Assembly: GCA_963971405.1 (NCBI GenBank) | Contig: OZ020490.1 | Span: forward strand, 11,580,874-11,644,873 | Reading direction: 5' to 3' | Origin: Psococerastis gibbosa | Taxonomy: Eukaryota > Arthropoda > Insecta > Psocodea > Psocidae | DNA length: 64,000 bases | Part shown: positions 21,061 through 30,738 of the stretch, one piece after another | Layout of the letters: every line of letters starts with the position of its first letter | How positions within the stretch are numbered: position 1 is the stretch's first letter | The notes under the pieces: generated by a model | The model's database searches: none | What the model saw: the letters and a program-made list of their open reading frames with translations, nothing else | What the model was told of the DNA's origin: nothing | Translations under genes and position numbers: made by a program

Positions 21061-23184
21061 ATGATGACGAGCAAAGAAGATATTGCTGCAATAGAGAAAC
21101 TGTGTGATGTGTCCAACTATCAACTATGGAAATTTCAAGTTGACATTTGGCTGAAAAGTGCAGGTCTGTATGGATATGTGGATGGGACAATCCCTGTAGG
21201 GGACAAGACACATAAGGACAGTGATGATGCCAAAGTTCAAAGGCTCATAGTATCTACAGTTTCTAAAACTAATTTAATGCATTTATTAAATTGTTCATCG
21301 GCCGTGGAAATGTATAAGAAGCTTACGAGACTTTATGATAGAGACTCGGACATGCAGAAGTGCAACTTGTTGACTACGTTTTACAACTTCAATATTGATG
21401 GAAGTAAATCGATGGCGGAGAACGTAGCGGTGTTGGAAAACGTGGCGTTTCGACTGAAGGCAGTTGGGGAAACTATCTCTGATTCCATGATGATGTCCAA
21501 GGTTCTGGCTGTTTTACCGGATAGCTTCAAGCACTTCAAGGTGGCCTGGGAAAGCACGGAAAAGGCGGAACGGACGATGACGAACCTGGTAGCTCGACTA
21601 TCGATTGAGGAAAACCAGATAAGTACCAACAATACTAGGCCTAGTAATGTAGCATTTGCCTCGTTTAGGAAGGGCATAAAATGCTACAAATGTCTCAAGG
21701 TCGGTCATCTTAAACGGGACTGTAGACAAAACAGCGCTGAATTTAGCAAAACCAATAATGGTAATAAGAATAAGGGTAAGTTTCCACCCTGTAAAATTTG
21801 CGGCTTGACCAATCACAGCGAAGATAGGTGTTTTAAGCGCGATAAAGCTAAATATGACAAAGTTTCGTTCTTTGCAAGCAGCTATGAAAAGGCTGGTAAA
21901 AGTAGCAGCATATTTGTAATCGATTCTGGAACGACCCAGAGTTTAACTAACAATTTAAATCTTCTAAGTAATGTTGTATGTAATGATGAGGAGTTTTGTG
22001 CAGCTAATGGAGGTAGTATGAAAAGTACAGCTAAAGGTACTCTTGATGGTAAAGACTGTCTGTTGAAAGAAGTAAAATACATTCCAGAGCTCTGCACAAA
22101 TTTACTCTCAGTTAATCGTATCACGGAAAATAATGGTGAAGTATTATTCACTAAAGAGAAAGTTATAGTTACGAAAAATGATAAGGTAGTGTTAGAAGGA
22201 GAAAAAGTTAATGGCCTGTATAAGATTAATATACCTAAAGTAAATAATAATGTAGCTATGTGTGTTACTGAGGTTCACAAAAGGATGGGTCATTTAAGTT
22301 ACAAAAATATTGGTAATCTTAAGAAAATTGCTGATGGGTTAGAAAACTTGGGACCGATTGATATTAAAAATATTCCTTTTTGTGATGTCTGTGCCAGATC
22401 AAAGCTCAAACGAACCCCATTTAAGGGACATATGAGAAAGGCAAAAAGGCTGTTAGAAACAATACAAAGCGATCTCTGTGGTCCTATAGACCCACCTACG
22501 TATGATGGTAGGAAATACTTTATTACTCTCACAGACGATTTCTCGCATTATTGTGAGGTTTATCTATTAAAAAATAAGAGCGAAGTGTCTGATGTTGTAA
22601 AAGCCTATATTTCTCGCGTTGAAGTTGAAAAGGAGGTAAAGGTAAAAAATTTTAAAACAGATGGTGGTTCGGAATATGCTCCTTTAGCTAGTTTCTTTGA
22701 GTCTAAGGGAATCAAAGTTGATAAAACTGCTCCCTATAGTCCTCAGCAGAATCCTAAATCTGAGAGGATGAATTACACTTTATGCTGTAAACTGCGTGCC
22801 TTGTTATTTGAGTCTCATTTTGAAAAAGATATGTGGGGAGAAGCCGTTCAAATGGCAACTTACCTGACTAATAGAAGCCCTACTGCTAATTATTCTAAAA
22901 CTCCGATTGAGCTATGGTCCGGTAGAAAGCCTAATGTTGCTGATATAAGGTTGTTTGGATCTATATGCTATGCAAAAACACTAACGTATTTGAAAAAGCT
23001 TGATGAGCGGTCTAAGAGGTATCTATTCTTGGGATACGCCAACAATGGTTACAGGTTGTGGGACGAGGAGAAACACAAAGTTATAGTGGCTCGTGATGTT
23101 GCATTTAGCAACATAATACCTGAGCCTAGTAGTCATGAATTACCAAGTATTACATCGTCTGCTAGCTTGTGTAGAGTCCGTTAA
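21061..23184 (+). CDS. Copia Gag-protease-integrase, cut by a LINE insertion
   Basis: A 707-codon frame beginning just after the primer site. The N-terminal part has the copia Gag pattern NYQLWKFQVDIWL. A CCHC knuckle CYKCLKVGHLKRDC lies at about residue 208 and a second, CKICGLTNHSEDRC, at about 243. The aspartic protease motif DSGTT is at about 288. The integrase zinc-binding part runs from HKRMGH to CDVCARSK, followed by catalytic D (SDLCGP, about 470), D (KTDGGSEY, about 532) and E (PKSERMNYTL, about 567); the residue before KSER is P where G is usual. The true copia frame ends where the LINE begins near 23170, so the last few codons are LINE sequence. The rest resumes at about 28599. The product would be truncated but includes all domains up to integrase. 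Confidence 0.92.
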   Translation: MMTSKEDIAAIEKLCDVSNYQLWKFQVDIWLKSAGLYGYVDGTIPVGDKTHKDSDDAKVQRLIVSTVSKTNLMHLLNCSSAVEMYKKLTRLYDRDSDMQKCNLLTTFYNFNIDGSKSMAENVAVLENVAFRLKAVGETISDSMMMSKVLAVLPDSFKHFKVAWESTEKAERTMTNLVARLSIEENQISTNNTRPSNVAFASFRKGIKCYKCLKVGHLKRDCRQNSAEFSKTNNGNKNKGKFPPCKICGLTNHSEDRCFKRDKAKYDKVSFFASSYEKAGKSSSIFVIDSGTTQSLTNNLNLLSNVVCNDEEFCAANGGSMKSTAKGTLDGKDCLLKEVKYIPELCTNLLSVNRITENNGEVLFTKEKVIVTKNDKVVLEGEKVNGLYKINIPKVNNNVAMCVTEVHKRMGHLSYKNIGNLKKIADGLENLGPIDIKNIPFCDVCARSKLKRTPFKGHMRKAKRLLETIQSDLCGPIDPPTYDGRKYFITLTDDFSHYCEVYLLKNKSEVSDVVKAYISRVEVEKEVKVKNFKTDGGSEYAPLASFFESKGIKVDKTAPYSPQQNPKSERMNYTLCCKLRALLFESHFEKDMWGEAVQMATYLTNRSPTANYSKTPIELWSGRKPNVADIRLFGSICYAKTLTYLKKLDERSKRYLFLGYANNGYRLWDEEKHKVIVARDVAFSNIIPEPSSHELPSITSSASLCRVR

Positions 23185-24127
23185 TTTTTGAATCAAGTAT
23201 ATTTAATTTTTCTTCGGTTGAAATCTTATTATTTTGTGCGTCAAATAATCGAAATTGGGCAGATAAGGGTCAACGCTGAAGACAACAGTACTTGGAACCA
23301 AGTAAAATTGACGGAATATACCTGAATATTGATATTTATTGTATCATTATATCATCTTTTGGACCTCAACCATCAGACGGACAACTTGTCATAGTCAGCT
23401 GAGTAGTGTTGTTATTTGACTTGTTTCGTAAATAATAACAAACTGATACGAGAATACGACTACTATTTTGAAAAGTCACTCACCACTGGAGGAACCATCA
23501 AGATGAAGGGAAATTATTGCAGTACAACGCTTGAAAGACCAATTTCTCTTCACTAAATACAAATAGCCACGGCTGAACATCACCATTCACCGCACTTTGT
23601 AGTAGCCTGCTTGACTAGGACACCACACTGTAGGATCAGAACACCACACTACCGAACTGAGCAGGAAATCATCAACCAAATACGGTAATATCACACAAGT
23701 ACTTTTAGTGAGGCAATTTGCTAGCTTGCGTTGTAAATTTTTTAAACTGCATGAACTTTGTTAACTTGTTGTGCCGCGTGTTTACTGTTTATATTTACAA
23801 TTTTCATTTCTGAATGACGTGTCAATAGATAGATTCTGGTTACTGAATCGAAGCGCCCACATACTTTTAGGCGGCAAATTCAAAATTAAAATTACAAACG
23901 GGACTATCTTAAATCGATTTTTATTTTTATATTTTTATAAGTAATCTGAATTGAATCTGCGACTTATTGACTATATTGAGAAATTGTTATAACTGATTGG
24001 TAAGTTGTACTAACTTTCAGTAGGTATATTGTATACATAGCCTACATATTGCACAGTATATATTTTGTATCGTTCAATTATCTAACTCACTTGACCCATC
24101 AATTTATCTAAGCCTACCTACTTCAGA

Positions 24128-25519
24128 ATGTCTTTGCTAGATCTGAGTATTCCAATATCAAACAATGACTCTAGCTTTAATGTAACTATGTCAAACGACA
24201 CTTTTATTGAATCTAAGGCAAATGAAGTGTTTCAATACTATGCTGATAATCGAGATAGCCTGCCTGTATTGCTGTATGATAAGACAATGGGCTTCTTTAA
24301 GGAGATTTTTGACCTGGCGAACAAGGTTACCCTTGAAAATGAGCGCTTGCAGAATACCATCAGCGAGAAGTCGGTATTATACGAAGAGCTGGATAGAGCT
24401 TATCTCCAGTCTCTTAAAACAGCTCACCTCCTGCGTAGCCAGCTTCAGTATATCGAAAAATCTGTATCTTGCGCCACTATTGCAACGCAAACTCCGATTG
24501 CTGAAGCTGCTATTGAGCAGTTCAAACCAAAAATTACTTTCTCTAACGCCCATACCTCTACTTGTGATTTAAATGTTTTAGACGACTTAAAAATGCAGGT
24601 AGGCACAGAGAGTACTCCGTTGTTAGCCAAACGACCAAGTCACGCTAGTGAAATTTTTAATATTGTAAAAACTCGAAAAATCACTAAACCTACAACAGTG
24701 ACTTTAAGAACTATCGAAGTTCAGCCCTTTGAGGCTTTGCCCAGCACTGTCTCTTCTCCCAACCCTAAAATTTTTATCCTTAGTGACGAATATGGTAAAG
24801 GGCTGGGCCCATTGTTAAATACCCAGATCCAAATGAGTGGTTCATCTTCTGTGGCCCTGGGCGTTACGAAAACAAATGGTAAGCTAATGGATGTGGTTGA
24901 AAGTCTAGCTTCCATTTCTCACAATCTATGTACGAACGATACTGTGATTATACAGGGTGGGTCAAACGACGTGCATGGTATTTACTCATTCCCTATCTCT
25001 CTAAGCCGTGCCCTGCAAAAGATTTTATTGTATAAGGACAAGTGTAAAACTATTATGTTAAATATCCCGTACCGATTTGACAAACCTGAACTAAATAGCG
25101 AAATATTTCACGCAAATGAACAAATAAAAAAGTTCTGCTTAAGAAACGGCATTTCTTACAAACTGGTTGAGTTACCCCGTTCAGACTACTCAAAATATGG
25201 TCGTAATTTGTCTCGTCGGGGGAAAAATGTATTAGCAAGGAAGTTAGTTGACTATTTATTACCGAACCTCATATCTCAAAGCGAAAATGTTATGGATACC
25301 CCCACCCAGATAGCTGCAGATATCTTAAACGTCATTTTTGAAAATGCAACCAAGGCAGTTCAAATGCTATCCCCCTCTCAAGCAAATCAAGTTAATGAGA
25401 GTGAATGCCAGGTTCAAACTGGCCAAAAAATTCAGATCGTTGAGGGCAGGGGTAGGCGATTGGAGCATTTTTTATTCAAAGGTCTATCTACCAAGAAAGG
25501 CCGCCACAAACGTATATAG
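24128..25519 (+). CDS. LINE ORF1 protein with SGNH-hydrolase-like domain
   Basis: 463 codons. Residues about 65-115 are a heptad-rich, Leu/Glu-rich stretch (NKVTLENERLQNTISEK and on) that should form a coiled coil. From about 213 there is an esterase-like fold: FILSDEYGKGLG in the block I position, QGGSNDVHG (GxSND-type block III) at about 276, and SRRGKNVLARKLVDYLL (block V position, about 361) where the catalytic His is not evident. Established: several CR1-group LINEs carry an esterase/SGNH domain in ORF1 in place of an RNA-recognition motif. Nucleic-acid chaperone or membrane roles are inference. No zinc knuckle is seen. The active-site Ser may be replaced (DEYG where GDS is usual), so enzyme activity is doubtful. 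Confidence 0.85.
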   Translation: MSLLDLSIPISNNDSSFNVTMSNDTFIESKANEVFQYYADNRDSLPVLLYDKTMGFFKEIFDLANKVTLENERLQNTISEKSVLYEELDRAYLQSLKTAHLLRSQLQYIEKSVSCATIATQTPIAEAAIEQFKPKITFSNAHTSTCDLNVLDDLKMQVGTESTPLLAKRPSHASEIFNIVKTRKITKPTTVTLRTIEVQPFEALPSTVSSPNPKIFILSDEYGKGLGPLLNTQIQMSGSSSVALGVTKTNGKLMDVVESLASISHNLCTNDTVIIQGGSNDVHGIYSFPISLSRALQKILLYKDKCKTIMLNIPYRFDKPELNSEIFHANEQIKKFCLRNGISYKLVELPRSDYSKYGRNLSRRGKNVLARKLVDYLLPNLISQSENVMDTPTQIAADILNVIFENATKAVQMLSPSQANQVNESECQVQTGQKIQIVEGRGRRLEHFLFKGLSTKKGRHKRI

Positions 25520-25533
25520 CCGTACCTGTTACC

Positions 25534-28377
25534 GTGACGAGGACCAATGACGCTGCACAGTGGTCAAATCTCAGTCTCTTACACATTAACATTCAATCAC
25601 TAAATTCTAAGTTGTCATTCATTAAATCACTCCATACAATTAATACCCTACCTACCGATGTACTGTGCATTTCTGAGCACCATATGCCTCAGCTTCAAAT
25701 TAATACAGTAAACTTTGAAAATTTCTTCTTGGCCACTTCTTTTAGTCGCAAAAACCACGGCCGCGGAGGTTCGTGCATTTTATTGGCAAATAGGTGGAAA
25801 GACAAAAATCGTCCCCGTACGGATTTAATGGCTAGAAATAGCGAATTTCATTTTGAGATATGTGCTGTAGAGCTTGTTGAGAGTAAATTAGTCATCTTGT
25901 CAGTGTATAGGTCCCCAAATTATGGCTGCCGCAATGTCTTTCTAGAAAGTTTAAATTGGGTAATAGAAGAAATTGCTACTGAGGGCAAAAACATAGCCCT
26001 CGCCGGAGATTTTAATTTCCACTTCTTAGATCCTAACGATGCTTTACCACTTACTGATCTCACTTTCTCTTACGGGCTGGCAAATACCGTACAATGCCCC
26101 ACAAGAGGCAACCAGTGCTTAGACAATATTTTTACTAATTTAGCTTTTAATGACCCGGATGTTTTTGAAACGGGCATGTCTGATCATAAAGCAATCCACA
26201 TAAAGCTTAGGATATGTAAAACTATACGTCAAACGGTTACACCGCAAATTAGACGGAAACTAAATAAAGGTAATTTGGAGAACCTATCTTCATATTTAAA
26301 AACGGTATGTTGGTCGGATATATATGAATTGCCCTGTCAAGATGTAAACACCCTTTTTAAAAACTTCTTGCAACACTTTCAAGGAGCACTAAATTTATTT
26401 TGTCCATTTACTCCCCACTGGAAAACTAACCGTATTTCTGTCAATTCCCCTGAACTAACGAGTATTTATGCTAGAATGAAAGACACTAATGTACTAATAA
26501 AAAGTTGCCAGGACCAAACATTGAAAACTGCCCTTCGTAAGCAGTACAGGATACTAAATAAGTTGGCGGAATCCACTGTAAAAAACATAAATGACGGAAA
26601 GATAAAAAACGATTCTAACTTATCTCGTGGTGCTTGGAAACTAATAAGGGAAACTGTGCACATAAAACCGGTTAAAACTGGGCCGAAGGAATTGTGTGTG
26701 GGAGGTTCGGTCACCTCAGACGCAAATGAAATGGCTAAACATTTTATAAAACACTTCTCGCAACTACCGGTACCGCCTAAATCAGACCTATCGCCCATTG
26801 ACATCATGAGGAGAGTAACAGTCAGTCCTGTCGACTCATTTTTTTGTCGCCCAGTGTCTCATGATGAACTAACTCGTTTATGCAAGAGTTTTAAGAATAG
26901 TAAAGCTCTAGATACATATGATATGTCATCCACACTAACAAAACTTTGTTGGCCTTCTATAGGTGAAATTGTAACTTATTTAATAAACACGGTTATATCA
27001 GAGGGTGTTTTTCCCTCTTGCTTGAAAGCTAGTGAAATCGTACCTGTATATAAAAAGGGGGACAAAACTGAGGTAGGAAACTGGAGGGCTATCTCCATCT
27101 GCCCATTTCTTTCAAAGTTAATAGAAAAAGTATATTGTGACCAATACTTAACCTTTTTAACTACAAAGGACATCCTTAGTCCCGATCAGTTCGGTTTCCG
27201 CAGGAGGCGGAGTACAAATGACGCACTGTACTCTTTCATGTCATCAGTATATGAACTTGTGGACAACAGAAATACACTGGGTGGCATTTTCTGTGACCTG
27301 AGTCGTGCCTTCGAAATGGTCCCCCATTCTATATTGCTTGATAAATTAAGTCATTACGGTCTTCGTGGACTACCTCTTCAATTTTTATCTTCATACCTCG
27401 AAGGTCGGGTACAGAGGGTTCGTTTGAATCAGGACAGTGGAGACACAGTTCAGTCGGAATGGGTACCAGTAGAAAGGGGCGTCCCGGCTGGTTCAGTTTT
27501 CGGTCCAATCCTGTTTATCTTATTCGTAAATGACTTGCCTGCGTCCATACGCCCCCACTGTACACAGTGCACCTTATTTGCCGACGACACCAGCCTGTTA
27601 GTGTCAGGTAATAGGAACGCAAATTTAAGTCAGTTAACTGAAGTTTCGCTACTGAAGGCACAAGAATGGTTTGACGCTAACCAATTGGTGCTTAATACTA
27701 ATAAAACGGTGCTTGTGAACTTCACAAAAAATGATATTTCGTCGTCATTGTCAGTAAATGGTCAGGTTCTCGCGCTTAGTGCAAAAACTAAATTTCTGGG
27801 CTTAATTATTAACAGTGGTCTAAGCTGGACTGATCATATTGACGCACTTAGTGCTAAGTTGTTATCAGGGCTGTATCTTCTCCGTACGCTTGCCAGTCAG
27901 GTCAGCAGAGAGGCTCTTAAGCTAGTATACCATGCCTGTTTTGAGTCCCATCTCAACTATGGAATAATTTTTTGGTATGGCTCGCCTCAAAATGTTTTAA
28001 ATCGACTCTTAGTGTTACAGAAACGAGCCATTCGTACCATGTGCCGCCTCCATCCTCGCACCCATTGCAAGCCATACTTTAGGGATCTGGGGATTTTGAC
28101 ACTGCCAGCACTCTATGCGTTAAACCTACTTATGTTCGTGAGAAAGGACCTATCAATTTTTGATACTAGAGATGGAAGGAACGGTAGAGTGTTGCGGGGG
28201 TTGAGAGTGCATTTTGAGAGCTTTCGCTTTTCCCCGCAGTACCGGGGAATAGCGCTCTTTAACAGTCTTCCTCGGCATTTGAGGGACGAGCCTAGTGTCA
28301 AGATCTTCAGAGTTTCAGTTAGGGAATTATTATTAAAATTGAGCCCATATGATGTGCGTTTCTCCTTTGAACAGTGA
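25534..28377 (+). CDS. LINE ORF2: APE endonuclease and reverse transcriptase
   Basis: 947 codons, opening 14 bases after the ORF1 stop. N-terminal apurinic-type endonuclease: HINIQSLNSKL, ISEHHMPQ, GRGGSCILLA, LAGDFNFHF and MSDHKAIH are the usual catalytic blocks. Reverse transcriptase: IVPVYKKGDK and NWRAISICPFLSKLIEK, PDQFGFRRRRST, CDLSRAFEMV, GVPAGSVFGPILF and the active site FADDTSLL (about residue 680), then a thumb and a C-terminal FNSLPRHLRDE block. Two small departures from consensus are FEMV (usually FDxV) and PAGSVFGP (usually PQGSxLGP). No stops or shifts, so it could be active. It belongs to the CR1/Jockey group; the exact clade needs a tree. Confidence 0.93.
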   Translation: MTRTNDAAQWSNLSLLHINIQSLNSKLSFIKSLHTINTLPTDVLCISEHHMPQLQINTVNFENFFLATSFSRKNHGRGGSCILLANRWKDKNRPRTDLMARNSEFHFEICAVELVESKLVILSVYRSPNYGCRNVFLESLNWVIEEIATEGKNIALAGDFNFHFLDPNDALPLTDLTFSYGLANTVQCPTRGNQCLDNIFTNLAFNDPDVFETGMSDHKAIHIKLRICKTIRQTVTPQIRRKLNKGNLENLSSYLKTVCWSDIYELPCQDVNTLFKNFLQHFQGALNLFCPFTPHWKTNRISVNSPELTSIYARMKDTNVLIKSCQDQTLKTALRKQYRILNKLAESTVKNINDGKIKNDSNLSRGAWKLIRETVHIKPVKTGPKELCVGGSVTSDANEMAKHFIKHFSQLPVPPKSDLSPIDIMRRVTVSPVDSFFCRPVSHDELTRLCKSFKNSKALDTYDMSSTLTKLCWPSIGEIVTYLINTVISEGVFPSCLKASEIVPVYKKGDKTEVGNWRAISICPFLSKLIEKVYCDQYLTFLTTKDILSPDQFGFRRRRSTNDALYSFMSSVYELVDNRNTLGGIFCDLSRAFEMVPHSILLDKLSHYGLRGLPLQFLSSYLEGRVQRVRLNQDSGDTVQSEWVPVERGVPAGSVFGPILFILFVNDLPASIRPHCTQCTLFADDTSLLVSGNRNANLSQLTEVSLLKAQEWFDANQLVLNTNKTVLVNFTKNDISSSLSVNGQVLALSAKTKFLGLIINSGLSWTDHIDALSAKLLSGLYLLRTLASQVSREALKLVYHACFESHLNYGIIFWYGSPQNVLNRLLVLQKRAIRTMCRLHPRTHCKPYFRDLGILTLPALYALNLLMFVRKDLSIFDTRDGRNGRVLRGLRVHFESFRFSPQYRGIALFNSLPRHLRDEPSVKIFRVSVRELLLKLSPYDVRFSFEQ

Positions 28378-28598
28378 ATCTCTTATATTTTTAAAATGAA
28401 ATTATTTAATATATACACTGTGCAATATCGTTGGTTTTTAGGTTTTAGCTTTTGACTACATATATATACTGTATTTACATATATTCATATTCCATAAGAT
28501 TGTTTGACTTAGACAGTAAGGGGTTGGAGAAATTTTGTTACATTGAGTATCTATCCTCTGTTGCTTGTCCAAATATATACATTACATTACATTACATT

Positions 28599-30407
28599 AA
28601 CGATAATTATGTTGTCGATTTATTTAACGACACCAATTCTTGTTGTTCAGATGATGAGTCCGAATCTGAAACGGATGAAACTCAAGCTGTGACGGAGGTG
28701 GACCAGTCTCAGTGGTCAGCTGGATCAGAAGTTGATACAAGCGAGAGTAATGATGATAATGACATTAGTAGCGGCTACGATCTGAGACGTGTCACACATC
28801 CACCAGCTAGATATGATTGCGTGATGGATTTGACTGATGCACTAGAAGGAAATGTTTCTAATTTTTTGTCTAGTGACAGTTCTGTTTACAATAATAATAT
28901 TTCGCTTACCTATAAGGAAGCTGAAAGGAAAAGTGAATGGAAAACTGCAATAAACAGCGAAAAGGAGTCTTTGTCCAAAAATGACACTTGGGGATATGTA
29001 AACAGATCTGATGCTAAGGGCCATACGATATTGAACACTAGATGGTTGTTTAAAATTAAAGATGATGGAACGCACAAAGCCCGGTTGGTAGTGAGAGGTT
29101 TTCAGCAAAAACCTGGTATTGACTACAATGAAACTTATAGTCCGGTAGTAGACACTGACTCGTTGCGAATTTTGATGGCTATTTCTGCATCTAAGAATTT
29201 AAAGATTGTAACTTTTGATGTGCGAACAGCATTTCTGGCAAGCCCTATCACCGATGAGGTCTTTATTGAAATTCCTGAAGGGTATAAGAAACGTGAGGGG
29301 CAAGTATGTAAATTACGCAAATGTCTTTATGGTCTCAAACAAGCTCCAATGAATTGGAACAGTACTTTAACTTTGCGTTTAAAACAAATAGGGTTAGAGC
29401 CTACCAAAAGCGATCATTGCATATTTGTGAATGCCAATAAAACTGTTTATCTTAGCATTTTTGTAGATGATGGTTGTCTGGCATGTGAAAATGAAAAAGA
29501 AATGAATGACATATTGAAGTATTTAAGCAAAAATTTCGAAATTAAGAGTTTTGAAAATCCTAAAAGTTATGCTGGTTTTGAACTTGATATAAACAATGAA
29601 TTTATAAGCTTAAAGCAAGAAAAGTTTTGCATTCAAATGTTGAACAGATTTAATATGGGCGATTGTAAAGTAACAGATACTCCCATGGAGAAATCTAAAT
29701 TCGCCGAAGAAGTTGAGAATTTTGAAAATATAAAATTCCCATATAGGGAAGCTGTCGGAAGTTTGCTGTATATAAGTTCAAAAACTAGACCAGATATTAG
29801 TTTTGCCGTAAATACTGCTGCTAGAGCAGTTGAAAAACCGAGTTGGAAGGACGTTAAAAAGGTTAAACGAATCATGCAGTATTTGAAAGGTACATCTAGT
29901 CTTGGACTGGTTTTTAAACGAAATAATAATATTGATCTACTTAATGTGTACACTGATAGCGATTATGCAGGTGACTATGCGACTTGTCGTAGCACTAGTG
30001 GATTTGTTTGTTACTTAAGTGGAGGACCAATTGCTTGGCACTCCAGAAGGCAGCCTATTGTCTCAAACTCGTCTACAGAGGCTGAGCTGATCTCAGCAGC
30101 TGACTCAGTGAAAATACTTATTTTTATTAAGACTTTAAGTGAAGAGATGACTGCTAATAAACTTAAGATTTTTCTGAATGTTGATAATACCAGCGCCATA
30201 TATCTTATAAAGAATGGTAAATTCAATCGGCGCAGTAAACACATTGACGTTAGATATTTTTTTATACATGAGAAATACAAAGACAATCTTTTTGAAATAA
30301 AGCACTGCCAAACGGACAGGCAAATAGCAGATATTTTGACTAAACCGTTGTTGACAGAAAAGTTTATAAAATTCAGAAATTTGCTTGTTTCAAAAGATGA
30401 GTACTAA
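28599..30407 (+). CDS. Copia reverse transcriptase and RNase H, second part of the interrupted polyprotein
   Basis: The open frame begins at 28452 inside the LINE tail, but the copia reading resumes at about 28599 (NDNYVVDLF), with an acidic linker before the enzyme. Reverse transcriptase: TWGYVNR, NTRWLFKIKDDG, ARLVVRGFQQKPGIDYNETY, SPVVDTDSLRILM, DVRTAFLASPI, YGLKQAPMNWN and the active site FVDDGC (29460), the YVDD-type box. RNase H: YTDSDYAGD (29948), STSGFVCYL and NSSTEAELIS, then HIDVRYFFIHEK and ADILTKPL at the end. All catalytic Asp/Glu are visible and the frame is open to the stop. It is nonfunctional here only because the LINE separates it from Gag-integrase. Confidence 0.93.
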   Translation, partial: NDNYVVDLFNDTNSCCSDDESESETDETQAVTEVDQSQWSAGSEVDTSESNDDNDISSGYDLRRVTHPPARYDCVMDLTDALEGNVSNFLSSDSSVYNNNISLTYKEAERKSEWKTAINSEKESLSKNDTWGYVNRSDAKGHTILNTRWLFKIKDDGTHKARLVVRGFQQKPGIDYNETYSPVVDTDSLRILMAISASKNLKIVTFDVRTAFLASPITDEVFIEIPEGYKKREGQVCKLRKCLYGLKQAPMNWNSTLTLRLKQIGLEPTKSDHCIFVNANKTVYLSIFVDDGCLACENEKEMNDILKYLSKNFEIKSFENPKSYAGFELDINNEFISLKQEKFCIQMLNRFNMGDCKVTDTPMEKSKFAEEVENFENIKFPYREAVGSLLYISSKTRPDISFAVNTAARAVEKPSWKDVKKVKRIMQYLKGTSSLGLVFKRNNNIDLLNVYTDSDYAGDYATCRSTSGFVCYLSGGPIAWHSRRQPIVSNSSTEAELISAADSVKILIFIKTLSEEMTANKLKIFLNVDNTSAIYLIKNGKFNRRSKHIDVRYFFIHEKYKDNLFEIKHCQTDRQIADILTKPLLTEKFIKFRNLLVSKDEY

Positions 30408-30458
30408 GTTCATTTAAAAATATTTTTCATTGTAAGTGTAAATTAGGATTTCTTAATT

Positions 30459-30465
30459 AAGGGGG
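30459..30465 (+). promoter_or_regulatory. Copia polypurine tract
   Basis: AAGGGGG lies directly before the 3' LTR, in the position of a plus-strand primer. Confidence 0.7.
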
Positions 30466-30738
30466 TGTGAGAAGAATTTAATTAAATAAGTTATAATTAA
30501 GAAATCTAATTTTAAATAATACATTAAACTTTAAATAGAATACTGTTTGCAAAGAAAAACAAGTTAGTTAATAAAATATATTTTGTCTTGGCAGAAGGCA
30601 ATTTTTCAATATGGCGAATTCTGGAAGAATGAATGAGTTTTATAGCCATGCCAAAAAGACCACGTGTATTTTAAATTTATATTATGCATTTATGGTTCAT
30701 GAGTAACAGTAGAAAATGAAGCAGAACGTGGTTCATAT

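Larger units (their letters stand above)
23170..28598 (+). mobile_element. Intact two-ORF LINE (CR1/Jockey group) inside copia
   Basis: About 1 kb of 5' untranslated sequence, ORF1 (24128-25519), 14 bases, ORF2 (25534-28377), about 200 bases of 3' UTR and a tail of four ACATT repeats ending at about 28598, where the copia frame resumes with DNYVVDLFND. I could not find a target duplication, so the left boundary is good only to about 20 bases. Both ORFs are open, so the copy may be full length and recent. Confidence 0.88.

Noticed and set aside
23170-28598. A target duplication for the LINE in copia
   Set aside because: Words on the right (AACGATAATTATG) do not recur within 100 bases of the left junction, so no duplication is claimed.
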